Positions 23,642-32,900 of a stretch of DNA of 64,000 nucleotides are shown in pieces. How positions within the stretch are numbered: position 1 is the stretch's first letter; every line of letters begins with the position of its first letter. A program made the position numbers and the translations under genes. The DNA comes from Amycolatopsis taiwanensis DSM 45107 (lineage in GTDB: Bacteria > Actinomycetota > Actinomycetes > Mycobacteriales > Pseudonocardiaceae), in NCBI RefSeq assembly GCF_000519205.1, contig NZ_KI912602.1, positions 62,001 to 126,000 of the forward strand. Direction: 5' to 3'. A model generated the notes under the pieces. It made no database searches, was not told the origin of the DNA, and saw only the letters and a program-made list of their open reading frames with translations.

Positions 23642-25006
23642 TCAGCACTCGATGACGTTGACGGCCAGGCCGCCGCGGGCGGTTTCCTTGTACTTGACCT
23701 TCATGTCCGCACCGGTCTCGCGCATCGTCTTGATCGCCTTGTCCAGGCTGACCACATGACGTCCGTCGCCGCGCAGCGCCATCCGTGCCGCGTGGATCGC
23801 CTTCGCCGCGCCCACCGCGTTGCGTTCGATGCACGGGATCTGGACCAGCCCGCCGACCGGGTCGCAGGTCAGCCCGAGGTGGTGCTCCACCCCGATCTCG
23901 GCGGCGTTCTCGACCTGCTGAGGAGTCCCGCCGAGCACCTCGGTGAGCCCGGCAGCCGCCATCGCGCACGCCGAGCCGATCTCGCCCTGGCAGCCGACCT
24001 CGGCCCCGGAGATGGACCCGGTCTGCTTGAGGATCGACCCGATGGCACCGGCGGTGAGCAGGAAGGCGACCACCCCGTCGTCCGTGGCCCCGGGGACGAA
24101 GCGCCGGTAGTAGTGCAGCACCGCGGGAATGATCCCCGCCGCCCCGTTGGTCGGTGCGGTCACCACCCGGCCGCCGGCGGCGTTCTCCTCGTTGACGGCC
24201 AGCGCGTACAGGCTCACCCAGTCCATCACCTGCAGCGAGTCCGCGGCTCCGTCCTCGGCGAGAAGCTTGTGGTGTAAGGCTTTCGCACGCCGCGGCACCT
24301 TCAACCCGCCGGGCAGCACGCCGTCGTGCTCGCAGCCGTTGCGCACGCATTCGGCCATCACGCGCCAGATCCCGCCCAGCCCGTCGCGGATCTCCTCACG
24401 GGTCCGCCAGGAGAGTTCGTTGCGCAACATGATCTCGCTGACCGGCAGCCCGGTCTCCAGGCAGTGCCCCAGCAGTTCGGCCGAGGTGGCGAACGGGTAC
24501 GGCAGCCGGGTCGGCTCCGGCACGATCGCGCCATCGTCGCGGACGAAACCGCCGCCGACGGAATAGTAGGTGCGCTCGAGGAGAAGGTCGTCGCCGTAAG
24601 CAGCGAAGATCATGCCGTTGGGGTGTTCCGGCAACGACTTCCGCCGGTGCAGCACCAGATCCGTGTCCTCGTCGAAGGTGATCTCGTGCGTGCCGCCCAG
24701 GCTCAGCCGTTTCGCCGCCCGGATGTCCGCGACGATCCCCGGCACCGCCTCGGTGTCGACCTCTTCCGGGCGCTCCCCGGTGAGCCCGAGCAGCACCGCC
24801 TTGTCGCTGCCGTGCCCGTGGCCGGTGGCCCCCAGCGATCCGAACAGCTGCACTCGCACCCGCCGGACGCCGGTCAGCGACCCGTGCAGCAACCCGTCGG
24901 CGGCGAGCCGGTCGACGAACATGCGTGCCGCACGCATCGGGCCGACGGTGTGCGAACTGGACGGCCCGATCCCGACCGAGAACAGGTCGAAAACGCTGAT
25001 CCCCAT
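23642..25006 (-). CDS. sdaA: L-serine ammonia-lyase (iron-sulfur type)
   Basis: A 454-residue single-chain L-serine dehydratase that converts serine to pyruvate and ammonia using a 4Fe-4S cluster. The N-terminal beta domain begins [20 protein letters not shown]. The alpha domain carries the cluster cysteines in [14 protein letters not shown] and [14 protein letters not shown]. The C-terminal end, AVNVIEC, keeps the terminal cysteine that in studied enzymes folds back onto the iron. The gene starts one base after the gcvT stop, so it is tightly coupled to the glycine cleavage genes: glycine made into serine can be removed as pyruvate. The operon is headed by a glycine riboswitch. Confidence 0.95.
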   Translation of the reverse strand: MGISVFDLFSVGIGPSSSHTVGPMRAARMFVDRLAADGLLHGSLTGVRRVRVQLFGSLGATGHGHGSDKAVLLGLTGERPEEVDTEAVPGIVADIRAAKRLSLGGTHEITFDEDTDLVLHRRKSLPEHPNGMIFAAYGDDLLLERTYYSVGGGFVRDDGAIVPEPTRLPYPFATSAELLGHCLETGLPVSEIMLRNELSWRTREEIRDGLGGIWRVMAECVRNGCEHDGVLPGGLKVPRRAKALHHKLLAEDGAADSLQVMDWVSLYALAVNEENAAGGRVVTAPTNGAAGIIPAVLHYYRRFVPGATDDGVVAFLLTAGAIGSILKQTGSISGAEVGCQGEIGSACAMAAAGLTEVLGGTPQQVENAAEIGVEHHLGLTCDPVGGLVQIPCIERNAVGAAKAIHAARMALRGDGRHVVSLDKAIKTMRETGADMKVKYKETARGGLAVNVIEC

Positions 25007-25007
25007 G

Positions 25008-26081
25008 TCAGCGCCCGTAGAACGGCAGCGCGACGACCTCTACCGGCTCGATCCTTCCCCGAATGTCGACGCTGAGGCTCGTTCCGGGCACACTCAGCTC
25101 CTTCGGCACATATGCCATCGCGATCGGATATCCGAGCGTCGGCGACAGCGCCCCGCTCGTCACGACGCCGACCTCACGCTCGCCGTCGAGCACCCGGTAG
25201 GAGTGCCGCGGCGCCCGCCGGCCGGTACCCCGCAGGCCGGCGAGAACCCGGTCGGGGTCACGCCGGCGTTCGAGTGCGGCCCGGCCGACGAAATCCGGCT
25301 TCTCGAACTTCACCACCCGGCCCAGGTTCGCGTTGAACGGGGTGAGTTCGGTGCCGAGTTCGTTGCCGTACAAGGGCATTCCGGCTTCCAGGCGCAGCGT
25401 GTCGCGGCAGGCGAGACCGGCCGGCTGTAGCCCGGACGGTTCCCCGGCCTCGGTGAGGCTGTGCCACAGGTCGACGGCCTCGGTCGCCGGAACGAACAGC
25501 TCGAAGCCGTCTTCGCCGGTGTAACCGGTGCGCGCAAGCAGGACATCGTGGCCGCCGACCTTCGCGGGAAGGCTCGCGTAGTACTTCAACCCGGAGAGAT
25601 CGGCGTCCGTGACCGCGCCGACGATGTCCGCGGCACGCGGCCCCTGCACCGCGATCAACGCGGTCTCGGCCGAGCGGTCGGTCACGGCGGCGTCGAAGGA
25701 ATCCGTGCGCTTGAGCAGTTCGGCGAGCACGACGGCGGTGTTCGCGGCGTTGGCCACGACGAGGAAGCTCTCCTCGCCCAACCGGTACACCACGAGGTCG
25801 TCGAGCACGCCGCCGTCGGCGTCGCACATCATCGTGTACCGGGCCCGGCCCACGTTGACCGCGGACAGCTTCCCGACCAGCGCGTAGTCGAGAGCCGCGG
25901 CGGCCTGCCGTCCGGTCACCTCGATCTCACCCATGTGCGACAGGTCGAACAGCCCGGCCGCCTCGCGCACCGCGCGATGCTCGGCCAGCTCGCTGCTGTA
26001 GCGCACCGGCATCTCCCAGCCGGCGAAGTCGGTGAACAGCGCGTGCAGTCCTTTGTGGACCGCGTGCAAAGCGGTGTGCAT
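25008..26081 (-). CDS. gcvT: Glycine cleavage system aminomethyltransferase (T-protein)
   Basis: A 357-residue T-protein. It takes the aminomethyl group from lipoyl H-protein and gives methylene-tetrahydrofolate plus ammonia. The N-terminal segment [15 protein letters not shown], the folate-site SHMGEIEV, and the middle [14 protein letters not shown] (about residues 178-191) are characteristic. The C-terminus ends with the barrel segment VRGRIEP-like [19 protein letters not shown]. The ATG at 26081 is seven bases after the gcvP stop. It acts in the cytosol with GcvP, GcvH and lipoamide dehydrogenase; gcvH is not in this window. Confidence 0.95.
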   Translation of the reverse strand: MHTALHAVHKGLHALFTDFAGWEMPVRYSSELAEHRAVREAAGLFDLSHMGEIEVTGRQAAAALDYALVGKLSAVNVGRARYTMMCDADGGVLDDLVVYRLGEESFLVVANAANTAVVLAELLKRTDSFDAAVTDRSAETALIAVQGPRAADIVGAVTDADLSGLKYYASLPAKVGGHDVLLARTGYTGEDGFELFVPATEAVDLWHSLTEAGEPSGLQPAGLACRDTLRLEAGMPLYGNELGTELTPFNANLGRVVKFEKPDFVGRAALERRRDPDRVLAGLRGTGRRAPRHSYRVLDGEREVGVVTSGALSPTLGYPIAMAYVPKELSVPGTSLSVDIRGRIEPVEVVALPFYGR

Positions 26082-26088
26082 TGTCGGC

Positions 26089-28977
26089 TCAGCTCCCGGA
26101 GCGGCTGGTGTCGGCGGCGTACTCGGTGACCGGTGGGCACGAGCAGACGAGGTTACGGTCCCCGTAGGCGCCCTCGATCCGCCGGACCGGCGGCCAGTAC
26201 TTGCCCTTGGGCGAGACCCGCCCGTCGTCGGCGGGATACACCGCCGTAGCCCGGTCATACGGCAGATCCCAGTCGCCGACCAGCATCTGGGCGGTGTGCG
26301 GGGCGTTGCGCAACGGACTGCGCTCCAGCGGCCACCGGCCCTCGGCGACCTCCTCGATCTCGCGGCGGATCGCGATCATCGCGTCACAGAACCGGTCGAG
26401 CTCGGCGGTGTCCTCGCTCTCGGTGGGCTCCACCATCAACGTCCCGGCGACGGGGAACGACATGGTCGGGGCGTGGAAACCGTAGTCCACCAAGCGTTTC
26501 GCGACGTCCTCCACGGTGACGCCGGTGCGTTTGGTCAACCCGCGCAGGTCGAGCACGCACTCGTGCGCGACCAGGCCGCCGCGGCCGGTGTAAAGCACCG
26601 GGTAGTGCGGGGACAACCGCGCGGCCACGTAGTTCGCGGCGAGCACGGCGACCTGGGTCGCCCGGGTCAGCCCGGCTCCGCTCATCATTCGGACGTAGGC
26701 CCACGAAATGGGCAGGATCGAGGCCGACCCGAACGGCGCGGAGGCGATCGGACCCACCGGGCCGTCGGTGCCGTCGGTGGCCTGGAGTGGCTGCGGATGG
26801 CCCGGCAGGTACGGCGCCAGGTGCGCGCGCACCGCGACCGGCCCGACCCCCGGCCCGCCCCCGCCGTGCGGGATGCAGAACGTCTTGTGCAGGTTCAGAT
26901 GCGAGACGTCACCGCCGAACTCGCCCGGCTTGGCCAGCCCGAGCAAGGCGTTGAAGTTCGCGCCGTCGACATACACCTGCCCGCCCGCCTCGTGCACGAG
27001 CCGCGCGATCTCGCCGATGCCGGTCTCGTAAACCCCGTGCGTGGAGGGGTAGGTGACCATGATGGCGGCCAGCGTCTCGCCGTGTTCGGCCACTTTGGAC
27101 TTCAGGTCCGCCAGGTCGACATCGCCATCGGAGTTGCAGGCCACGACCACCACGCGCATGCCCGCCAGCACCGCGGAAGCGGCGTTCGTGCCGTGCGCCG
27201 AGGACGGGATGAGGCACACGTCCCGCTGCGGCTCGCCGTTCGCGCGGTGGTAGGCGCGGATGGCCAGCAGACCGGCCAGCTCACCCTGGCTGCCCGCGTT
27301 GGGCTGCAACGAGACCTGGTCGTAGCCGGTCACTTCGGCCAGCCAGCCGGCCAGCTGTTCGATCAGCTCGCGATAGCCGGCGACGTCCTCGGCCGGGGCG
27401 AACGGGTGCAGGCCGGCGAAGGCCGGCCAGCTGATCGGCTCCATCTCGGTGGTGGCGTTGAGCTTCATGGTGCACGAGCCGAGCGGGATCATGCCGCGGT
27501 CCAACGCGTAGTCCTGATCGGACAGTCGCCGCAGGTAGCGCAGCATCGCGGTCTCGGAGCGGTGCGTGTGGAACACCTCGTGGGTCAGGTAGTCACCGGT
27601 GCGGGCGAGGCTCGCGGGCAGCCAAGGCGAGCCGGCCGGGCCGGGCTCGGCGTCCGGGGACTCGGCGTCCGGGGATAGGCCGAACGCGGCCAGCACGCTG
27701 CCCAGGACGGCAGGCGTGGTCACCTCGTCGCAGGCGACGCGAACGTGGTCGGTGTCCACCCGCCCGAGGTTGATGCCGGCTCGCCGCGCGGCGTCGACGA
27801 CCTGCCCGGCCCGGCCGGGAACACGGGCGAGCACGGTGTCGAAGAACCCCTCGTGCACGACCTCGACACCGCCTTCACGCAGCGCGGTAGCCAGTCCGGC
27901 AGCCAGCGCGTGCACCCGTCCGGCGATCCGTCGCAGCCCGTCGGGACCGTGGTACACGGCGTACATCGCAGCCAGCACCGCCGGCAGCACCTGCGCGGTG
28001 CAGATGTTGGAAGTCGCCTTCTCGCGGCGAATGTGCTGCTCACGCGTCTGCAGCGCGAGCCGGTACGCGGGGTTGCCGTCGGCGTCCACGGACACCCCGA
28101 CCAACCGCCCCGGCAGCGAGCGTTCGAGCCCGGAGCGAACCGCGATATACCCGGCGTGCGGGCCGCCGTAACCCAGCGGCACGCCGAAGCGCTGAGTGGT
28201 GCCCACGGCGACATCCGCGCCGAACTCGCCCGGCGGGGCGAGGAGGGTCAACGCGAGCAGGTCGGCGGCGACCGTGTAGAGCGCGCCCGCCGCCTGCGCG
28301 GCATGGCCGATCGCTGAGTAGAAGTCTTTGTCCCGCACCAGTCCGGAGGCGCCCGGATACTGCACGACGACGCCGAAGAACTCCTCCGGCAGTCCGGCCG
28401 CCAGGTCGCGCACATCGACCTCGATGCCGACCGCCTCGGCGCGAGTACGCACCACTGCGACGGTCTGCGGCAGGCACTCGGCGTCCAGCACCACCCGTCG
28501 CGACCGCGCCTTTGAGGCACGCCGCATGAGCAGGATGGCCTCCACGACGGCGGTGGACTCGTCGAGCAGCGACGCGTTGGCGATGTCGAGGCCGGTCAGG
28601 CTGGAGACCATGGTCTGGAAGTTGAGCAGCGCCTCGAGCCGGCCCTGCGAGATTTCCGGCTGGTAGGGCGTGTACGCGGTGTACCAGGCCGGGCTTTCCA
28701 GCACGTTGCGCCGGATCACCGGCGGGGTCACGGTGTCGTAGAAGCCGAGACCGATCATCTGCGTCATCGGGCGGTTCTTCGCCGCGAGCGCCCGCAACTC
28801 CGCCGTCGCCTCGACCTCGGACACCGCGGGCGGCAGTTTCAGATCGCTGCGGTCGCGGATGGCCGCGGGCACGGCGGCATCGACGAGCGCGTCCAGACTG
28901 GAGTACCCGCATTCGGCGAGCATCTTGTCCTGTTCGTGCCCGGACGGCCCGATATGGCGGTCGGCGAAGGTCGACAC
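26089..28977 (-). CDS. gcvP: Glycine dehydrogenase (decarboxylating), P-protein
   Basis: A 962-residue fused P-protein, the PLP enzyme that decarboxylates glycine and loads the aminomethyl group onto GcvH. The N-terminus is [19 protein letters not shown]. The PLP lysine lies in [18 protein letters not shown] (about residue 690). The GTG start at 28977 is set by GAGAGGAG just before it. It heads the leftward operon gcvP-gcvT-sdaA-gntR, with a tandem glycine riboswitch in its leader. The region from the second aptamer to the start holds GGGGGAG and CTCCC, which could pair across the ribosome binding site. Confidence 0.96.
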   Translation of the reverse strand: MSTFADRHIGPSGHEQDKMLAECGYSSLDALVDAAVPAAIRDRSDLKLPPAVSEVEATAELRALAAKNRPMTQMIGLGFYDTVTPPVIRRNVLESPAWYTAYTPYQPEISQGRLEALLNFQTMVSSLTGLDIANASLLDESTAVVEAILLMRRASKARSRRVVLDAECLPQTVAVVRTRAEAVGIEVDVRDLAAGLPEEFFGVVVQYPGASGLVRDKDFYSAIGHAAQAAGALYTVAADLLALTLLAPPGEFGADVAVGTTQRFGVPLGYGGPHAGYIAVRSGLERSLPGRLVGVSVDADGNPAYRLALQTREQHIRREKATSNICTAQVLPAVLAAMYAVYHGPDGLRRIAGRVHALAAGLATALREGGVEVVHEGFFDTVLARVPGRAGQVVDAARRAGINLGRVDTDHVRVACDEVTTPAVLGSVLAAFGLSPDAESPDAEPGPAGSPWLPASLARTGDYLTHEVFHTHRSETAMLRYLRRLSDQDYALDRGMIPLGSCTMKLNATTEMEPISWPAFAGLHPFAPAEDVAGYRELIEQLAGWLAEVTGYDQVSLQPNAGSQGELAGLLAIRAYHRANGEPQRDVCLIPSSAHGTNAASAVLAGMRVVVVACNSDGDVDLADLKSKVAEHGETLAAIMVTYPSTHGVYETGIGEIARLVHEAGGQVYVDGANFNALLGLAKPGEFGGDVSHLNLHKTFCIPHGGGGPGVGPVAVRAHLAPYLPGHPQPLQATDGTDGPVGPIASAPFGSASILPISWAYVRMMSGAGLTRATQVAVLAANYVAARLSPHYPVLYTGRGGLVAHECVLDLRGLTKRTGVTVEDVAKRLVDYGFHAPTMSFPVAGTLMVEPTESEDTAELDRFCDAMIAIRREIEEVAEGRWPLERSPLRNAPHTAQMLVGDWDLPYDRATAVYPADDGRVSPKGKYWPPVRRIEGAYGDRNLVCSCPPVTEYAADTSRSGS

Positions 28978-28995
28978 GGGAGCTCCTCTCTCGTC

Positions 28996-29181
28996 GGGAA
29001 CTCCCCCTCTGTCACGGCACCTGAGAGTTTCGCCGCTCACGCGGCTTTCACCTTGGGTGAGACGCCGATGCGGCGCCTACTTTCCAGAGTGGCCTGGCCT
29101 GAAGCGGTAGCTGGTACCTGAGAGATTGACGGGGAGATTGCTCCTTCGGCGCCCCATTCGTGATGGGGACTCTCCCGCTCC
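28996..29181 (-). promoter_or_regulatory. Tandem glycine riboswitch upstream of gcvP
   Basis: Read on the minus strand, two glycine aptamers lie in series. The first begins GGGAGAGTCCCC and carries GCCGAAGGAGCAA, then CTCTCAGGTACC. The second begins around GGCGCCGCATCGG and carries GGCGAAACTCTCAGGTGCC, then GACAGAGGGGGAG. These conserved blocks are the hallmark of the gcvT-type glycine riboswitch, in its usual double form. In this class, bound glycine normally switches gcv expression on. The element ends about 20 bases before the gcvP GTG, leaving room for control at ribosome binding; I see no clear terminator hairpin. Confidence 0.95.
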
Positions 29182-29300
29182 GGCTCGTAGCGGCCCTGTG
29201 TTCAGTTATGCGCGGCAGTATACCTGTGACCACGTCACAGCGAGGCATCCTGGCCCACATGATCGGTAGAGTCGGCGATGACCTGAGAAAAGAGGACGCC

Positions 29301-29810
29301 GTGACCATCGAACGGACCGACCCACCACGGATGGGGAACGAGCGCGAGACGCTGCGCGACTTCCTCGACTTTCACCGTGGGACGCTGGCAGTGAAGTGCG
29401 AGGGGCTGTCCGACGACGACCTGCGCCGCCAGTCGATGCCCCCTTCCACGCTGTCGCTGCTCGGCCTGGTGCGGCACATGGCGGAGGTGGAGCGCACCTG
29501 GTTCCGTCGGGTGATCAACGGCGAGAAGGACCTCCCGTTCGTGTGGTCGGCCAAGGGCGACTACCAGGAGGCCTACGACGCGAGCACCGCCAACCGCGCC
29601 GAGGCGTTCGAGGCCTGGCAGGCCGAGGTCGAGCACGCGCGCCGCATCGAGCGAGAGGCCGAGTCCCTCGATGTGACCAGCTATTTCGCCAGGTGGGACG
29701 AGGAGGTTTCGCTGCGGTTCGTGATGCACCACCTCATCCACGAGTACGCCCGGCACAACGGACATGCCGACTTCCTGCGCGAAGGTATAGACGGCACGGT
29801 CGGCGTCTGA
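29301..29810 (+). CDS. DinB family protein (DUF664)
   Basis: A 169-residue four-helix DinB-like protein. The putative metal histidines are in LGLVRHMAEVERTWF (about residue 57) and MHHLIHEYARHNGHADFLRE (about 145-164). The latter is the signature of the actinobacterial DUF664 (mini-circle protein) group. DinB-fold proteins include thiol-dependent S-transferases for mycothiol or bacillithiol, so a thiol-linked detoxification role is possible but unproven. GTG at 29301 is chosen for its position at the conserved N-terminus; in-frame ATGs further upstream run into the riboswitch region. The gene is divergent from gcvP. Confidence 0.85.
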   Translation: MTIERTDPPRMGNERETLRDFLDFHRGTLAVKCEGLSDDDLRRQSMPPSTLSLLGLVRHMAEVERTWFRRVINGEKDLPFVWSAKGDYQEAYDASTANRAEAFEAWQAEVEHARRIEREAESLDVTSYFARWDEEVSLRFVMHHLIHEYARHNGHADFLREGIDGTVGV

Positions 29811-29813
29811 GCG

Positions 29814-30578
29814 CTAGAGCGGCGTGACGTACGCGCCCGAGATACCACCGTCCACCAGGAACTGGGATGCGGTGATGAAGGACGCGTCGTCGCTGGCCAA
29901 AAACGCTACGGCGGCGGCGATCTCCTCCGGCTCGGCGAACCGGCCCAGCGGCACGTGCACCAGCCGGCGGGCCGCCCGCTCCGGGTCCTTGGCGAACAGT
30001 TCCCGCAGCAGCGGCGTGTTGACCGGGCCGGGGCACAGCGCGTTGACTCGGATGCCTTCGCGCGCGAACTGCACGCCCAACTCGCGCGTCATGGCCAGCA
30101 CGCCGCCCTTCGACGCGGTGTAGGAGATCTGCGAGGTGGCCGCGCCCATCACCGCGACGAAGGAGGCGGTGTTGACGATCGAGCCACGGCCCTGTCGCTG
30201 CATGTGCGGGATGGCGTATTTGCAGCACAGGTAGACCGAGGTGAGGTTGACTTCCTGAACCTTCTGCCACGCCGCGAGCCCGGTGGTGAGGATCGAGTCG
30301 TCCTCGGGCGGCGAGATCCCGGCGTTGTTGAACGCGACATCGAGCGAGCCGAAGTGGTCCACAGTGGTCTGGAAGACCGCCTCGACCTGGGACTCGCTGG
30401 TGACATCGGTGGCGATGAACTCGCCGCCGACCTCACTTGCGGCGGCCTTGCCACTGGCCGCGTCCACGTCGGCGATCACGACCCGGGCGCCCTCGGCCGA
30501 GAGCCGGCGTGCGGTGGCGAGGCCGATCCCGCTGGCGCCGCCGGTGATCACCGCGACCCGACCGTCAAAGCGTTGCAT
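29814..30578 (-). CDS. SDR family NAD(P)-dependent oxidoreductase (3-oxoacyl-ACP reductase-like)
   Basis: A 254-residue classical short-chain dehydrogenase. The cofactor loop is TGGASGIG (residues 13-20), the NNAG motif sits near residue 90, and the catalytic serine and YxxxK are in NTASFVAVMG and SYTASKGG (about residue 155). ATG follows GGAGGTAGGG. In related actinobacteria an SDR of this type sits next to the amidotransferase and glutamine-synthetase-like genes found just upstream here, so it may act in the same amine-utilisation path. That is inference, and the substrate is unknown. A 47-bp palindrome lies in the gap before it. Confidence 0.85.
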   Translation of the reverse strand: MQRFDGRVAVITGGASGIGLATARRLSAEGARVVIADVDAASGKAAASEVGGEFIATDVTSESQVEAVFQTTVDHFGSLDVAFNNAGISPPEDDSILTTGLAAWQKVQEVNLTSVYLCCKYAIPHMQRQGRGSIVNTASFVAVMGAATSQISYTASKGGVLAMTRELGVQFAREGIRVNALCPGPVNTPLLRELFAKDPERAARRLVHVPLGRFAEPEEIAAAVAFLASDDASFITASQFLVDGGISGAYVTPL

Positions 30579-30643
30579 CCCTACCTCCGTGCTCGTTCTT
30601 CCCCATGTCAAGCCAATCCACCATTTCAAGTGGCTTTTTTGTC

Positions 30644-30690
30644 ATGAGTGACCCGTTACTGCCGAAATTCGGCAGGAACGGGTCACTCAT
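30644..30690. repeat. 47-bp palindromic repeat, copy 2
   Basis: The most symmetrical of the three copies. The arms ATGAGTGACCCGTT and AACGGGTCACTCAT flank an inner hairpin CTGCCGAA-A-TTCGGCAG, giving 23-bp arms with a single mismatch. It overlaps the last codons and stop (CATGAGTGA) of the leftward amidotransferase gene and lies 66 bases upstream of the SDR start, so it could end or attenuate transcription between the two. Confidence 0.92.
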
Positions 30691-31444
30691 GCACACGAGC
30701 CGCCGCAACCAAGGCCGCGAACAACCGGACGTCCCCGGGGTCCTGCTCCGGGTGCCACTGCACGCCCAGTACGAAGGGCTCGCCGGGCAGTTCGACGGCC
30801 TCGACGACGTCGTCCGGCGCCCAGGCCACCGGGATGAGCCCGGCACCGAGTCGGTCCACCGCCTGGTGGTGATAACACCACGTTTTCGCTTCCCCGCCAA
30901 GGATTCCAGCCATCCGGCTACCCTCGGCGACGGTGACCCGATTCGGGCCGTAGGTGGCCGGCGCGGGCTGGTGCACGGCACGGAGGTCGTCCGGCAGGTG
31001 CTGGGTCAGCGTGCCGCCGAGTGCGACATTGAGAACCTGCATGCCCCGGCACACCCCGAGCACGGGCAGGCCACCGGCCAGCGCCGCGTCCAGCAGCGCG
31101 AATTCAAAGCCGTCACGCTCCGGCCGGCTGACGGTCTCCTCGTGCGCCGCATCGGCGTACCGGGCGGGTTCGACGTCCGCACCGCCGGCCAGCACCAGAG
31201 CATCCACCCCGGACAGGGCCGAAGTGTCCTCGCCCACGGACGGCAGCAGAACCGGTACCCCGCCGGCCGCGACCACACAGTCCACATAGGAACGTGGCAG
31301 CAGCGCCGCGCCGGTGTCCCACACGCCCCAGCGTGCGGTTTCCACATAGGTGGAGATGCCGACCACGGGTTTGGAACAGCGACGCGAAGCGTCTCCGTCG
31401 AGGGTGGTGGGCCGGCGGGCGGGATCAGAGGCGTTCGAAACCAC
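30683..31444 (-). CDS. Gamma-glutamyl-gamma-aminobutyrate hydrolase family protein (class I amidotransferase, peptidase C26)
   Basis: A 253-residue glutamine-amidotransferase-fold hydrolase like PuuD. The nucleophile cysteine is in LGVCRGMQVLNV (about residue 132), and the catalytic His/Glu is WHPEQDP near residue 232. Members split the gamma-glutamyl bond of gamma-glutamyl-GABA or related amides. GTG at 31444 overlaps the end of the glutamine-synthetase-like gene by 20 bases, so the two are co-expressed. A ligase that glutamylates an amine followed by a hydrolase that later removes glutamate is the logic of the Puu-type pathway. Confidence 0.9.
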   Translation of the reverse strand: MVSNASDPARRPTTLDGDASRRCSKPVVGISTYVETARWGVWDTGAALLPRSYVDCVVAAGGVPVLLPSVGEDTSALSGVDALVLAGGADVEPARYADAAHEETVSRPERDGFEFALLDAALAGGLPVLGVCRGMQVLNVALGGTLTQHLPDDLRAVHQPAPATYGPNRVTVAEGSRMAGILGGEAKTWCYHHQAVDRLGAGLIPVAWAPDDVVEAVELPGEPFVLGVQWHPEQDPGDVRLFAALVAAARVHE

Positions 31445-32789
31445 GGCTGCGCTCCCAATCCGTGACAGCGGCGTCGAACGCGGCCTGTTCCACGCGGGCG
31501 GCGTTGAGGTAGTGCTCGATCACCTCGTCACCGAAGGCCGCTCGGGCCATCTTGCTCTCCGCCAGCAGCCCGGCCGCTTCCCGCAGGGTGGCCGGGACGG
31601 CCGGTTTGTCCGAATCGTAGGCATTTCCCTCGTGCTCCGCTTCCAGTGGCAGCTCGTTTTCGATGCCGTACAGGCCGGCTGCCACCAGCGCCGCCACCGC
31701 GAGGTAGGGGTTGACGTCACCGCCGGGCACCCGGTTCTCGACCCGCAGCGACCCGCCGTGCCCGACGACCCGGAGCGCGCAGGTCCGGTTGTCGGCGCCC
31801 CAGGCCACCGCGGTCGGGGCGAAGCTGCCGGGCGCGAACCGCTTGTAGGAGTTGATGTTCGGTGCGAAAAAGTAGGTCAACTCGCGCAGGCAGGCCAACT
31901 GCCCGGCAAGGAAGTGCTCCATCAGCGCCGAGAACCCGCCCGGCCGGTCGCCGGCCAGCACGAACTCCCCGTCGGCCGAGCGGAGGCTGAGGTGGATATG
32001 GCAGGAGTTGCCCTCGCGCTCGTTGTACTTGGCCATGAAGGTCAGGCTCTTGCCTTCCTGCGCGGCGATCTCCTTGGCGCCGGTCTTGTAGATGCTGTGG
32101 TTGTCGCAGGTGGACAGCGCTTCGGCGTACCGGAACGCGATCTCGTGCTGGCCCGGGTTGCACTCGCCCTTGGCCGACTCGACATACATGCCCGCACCGC
32201 GCATCTCGTTACGGATGCGGCGAAGCAACGGCTCCAGCCGGGCGGTGCCCAGCATCGAATAGTCCACATTGTACTGATTCGCCGGGGTGAGGTCGCGATA
32301 GCCGCGCCGCCACGCCTGCTCGTAGCTGTCGTCGAAGACGATGAATTCCAGTTCGGTGCCGGCATAAGCGGCCAGCCCTCGCTCGGCCAGCCGGTCCAGT
32401 TGGCGACGCAGCACCTGCCGCGGGGACGCCGGCACGTCTCCACCGTCCACCCGCTCGACATCGCACAACACCAGCGTCGTGCCCTCGTGCCACGGCACGT
32501 GCCGCAGCGTGCTCAGGTCGGGCCGGAGGACGAAGTCGCCGTAGCCGCGCTCCCAGCTGGACATCTCGAAGCCGTCGACCGTGTTCATGTCGACGTCGAC
32601 CGCGAGAAGGTAGTTGCACGCTTCGGTCGCGTGCGAGGCCACCTCGCCGAGGAAGTAGTCGGCCGAGCAGCGCTTGCCCTGCAACCGGCCCTGCATGTCC
32701 GTCATCGCCACCAGGACGGTGTCGACCACGCCCCGGTCCACCAGTTCGCGCAACTCGTCCAGGGTGAGCATGCCCTTACCGTGGTTCAT
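31425..32789 (-). CDS. Glutamine synthetase family protein (probable gamma-glutamyl-amine ligase, GlnA3/GlnA4-like)
   Basis: A 454-residue enzyme of the glutamine synthetase fold. The metal/ATP-site segments ELEFIVFDDSYEQ (about residue 132) and SAKGECNPGQHEIAF (about 210), the ATP motif KYNEREGNSCHIHLSL (about 262) and the glutamate-site GADNRTCALRV (about 335) with ENRVPGGDVNPY are all visible. Together with the adjacent gamma-glutamyl hydrolase it probably ligates glutamate to an amine (polyamine or ethanolamine) rather than assimilating ammonia. ATG at 32789 follows GGAAGGG; GTG six codons upstream is an alternative. A good promoter with an operator in its spacer lies upstream. Confidence 0.88.
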   Translation of the reverse strand: MNHGKGMLTLDELRELVDRGVVDTVLVAMTDMQGRLQGKRCSADYFLGEVASHATEACNYLLAVDVDMNTVDGFEMSSWERGYGDFVLRPDLSTLRHVPWHEGTTLVLCDVERVDGGDVPASPRQVLRRQLDRLAERGLAAYAGTELEFIVFDDSYEQAWRRGYRDLTPANQYNVDYSMLGTARLEPLLRRIRNEMRGAGMYVESAKGECNPGQHEIAFRYAEALSTCDNHSIYKTGAKEIAAQEGKSLTFMAKYNEREGNSCHIHLSLRSADGEFVLAGDRPGGFSALMEHFLAGQLACLRELTYFFAPNINSYKRFAPGSFAPTAVAWGADNRTCALRVVGHGGSLRVENRVPGGDVNPYLAVAALVAAGLYGIENELPLEAEHEGNAYDSDKPAVPATLREAAGLLAESKMARAAFGDEVIEHYLNAARVEQAAFDAAVTDWERSRGFERL

Positions 32790-32827
32790 CGGAACACCCT
32801 TCCGCACGGCCAGACCGTCAAAGGCTC

Positions 32828-32856
32828 ACTATTGGTCCATTGATCAACGCTGTCAA
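32828..32856 (-). promoter_or_regulatory. Promoter with embedded operator for the glutamine-synthetase-like operon
   Basis: On the minus strand TTGACA (32851-32856) and AATAGT (32828-32833) are 17 bases apart, a good match to a housekeeping promoter. Inside the spacer lies the perfect palindrome TTGATCAA (32840-32847), which also forms a TTGGTC-CATT-GATCAA imperfect repeat toward the -10. A repressor bound there would block polymerase directly. The divergent amidohydrolase gene starts 45 bases away. Confidence 0.6.
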
Positions 32857-32900
32857 CCCGGCGACCGTAAACTTCCAACCGCGGAGGAAAGGAAAGGCCG

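Noticed and set aside
26032-27678. A 548-codon plus-strand frame
   Set aside because: Antisense to gcvP and without any recognisable domain.
30683-32789. Ammonia-assimilating glutamine synthetase (glnA)
   Set aside because: The adjacent gamma-glutamyl hydrolase, the operon overlap and the sequence type point to a gamma-glutamyl-amine ligase instead.
31350-32843. A 497-codon plus-strand frame
   Set aside because: Antisense shadow of the glutamine-synthetase-like gene, whose motifs are complete.
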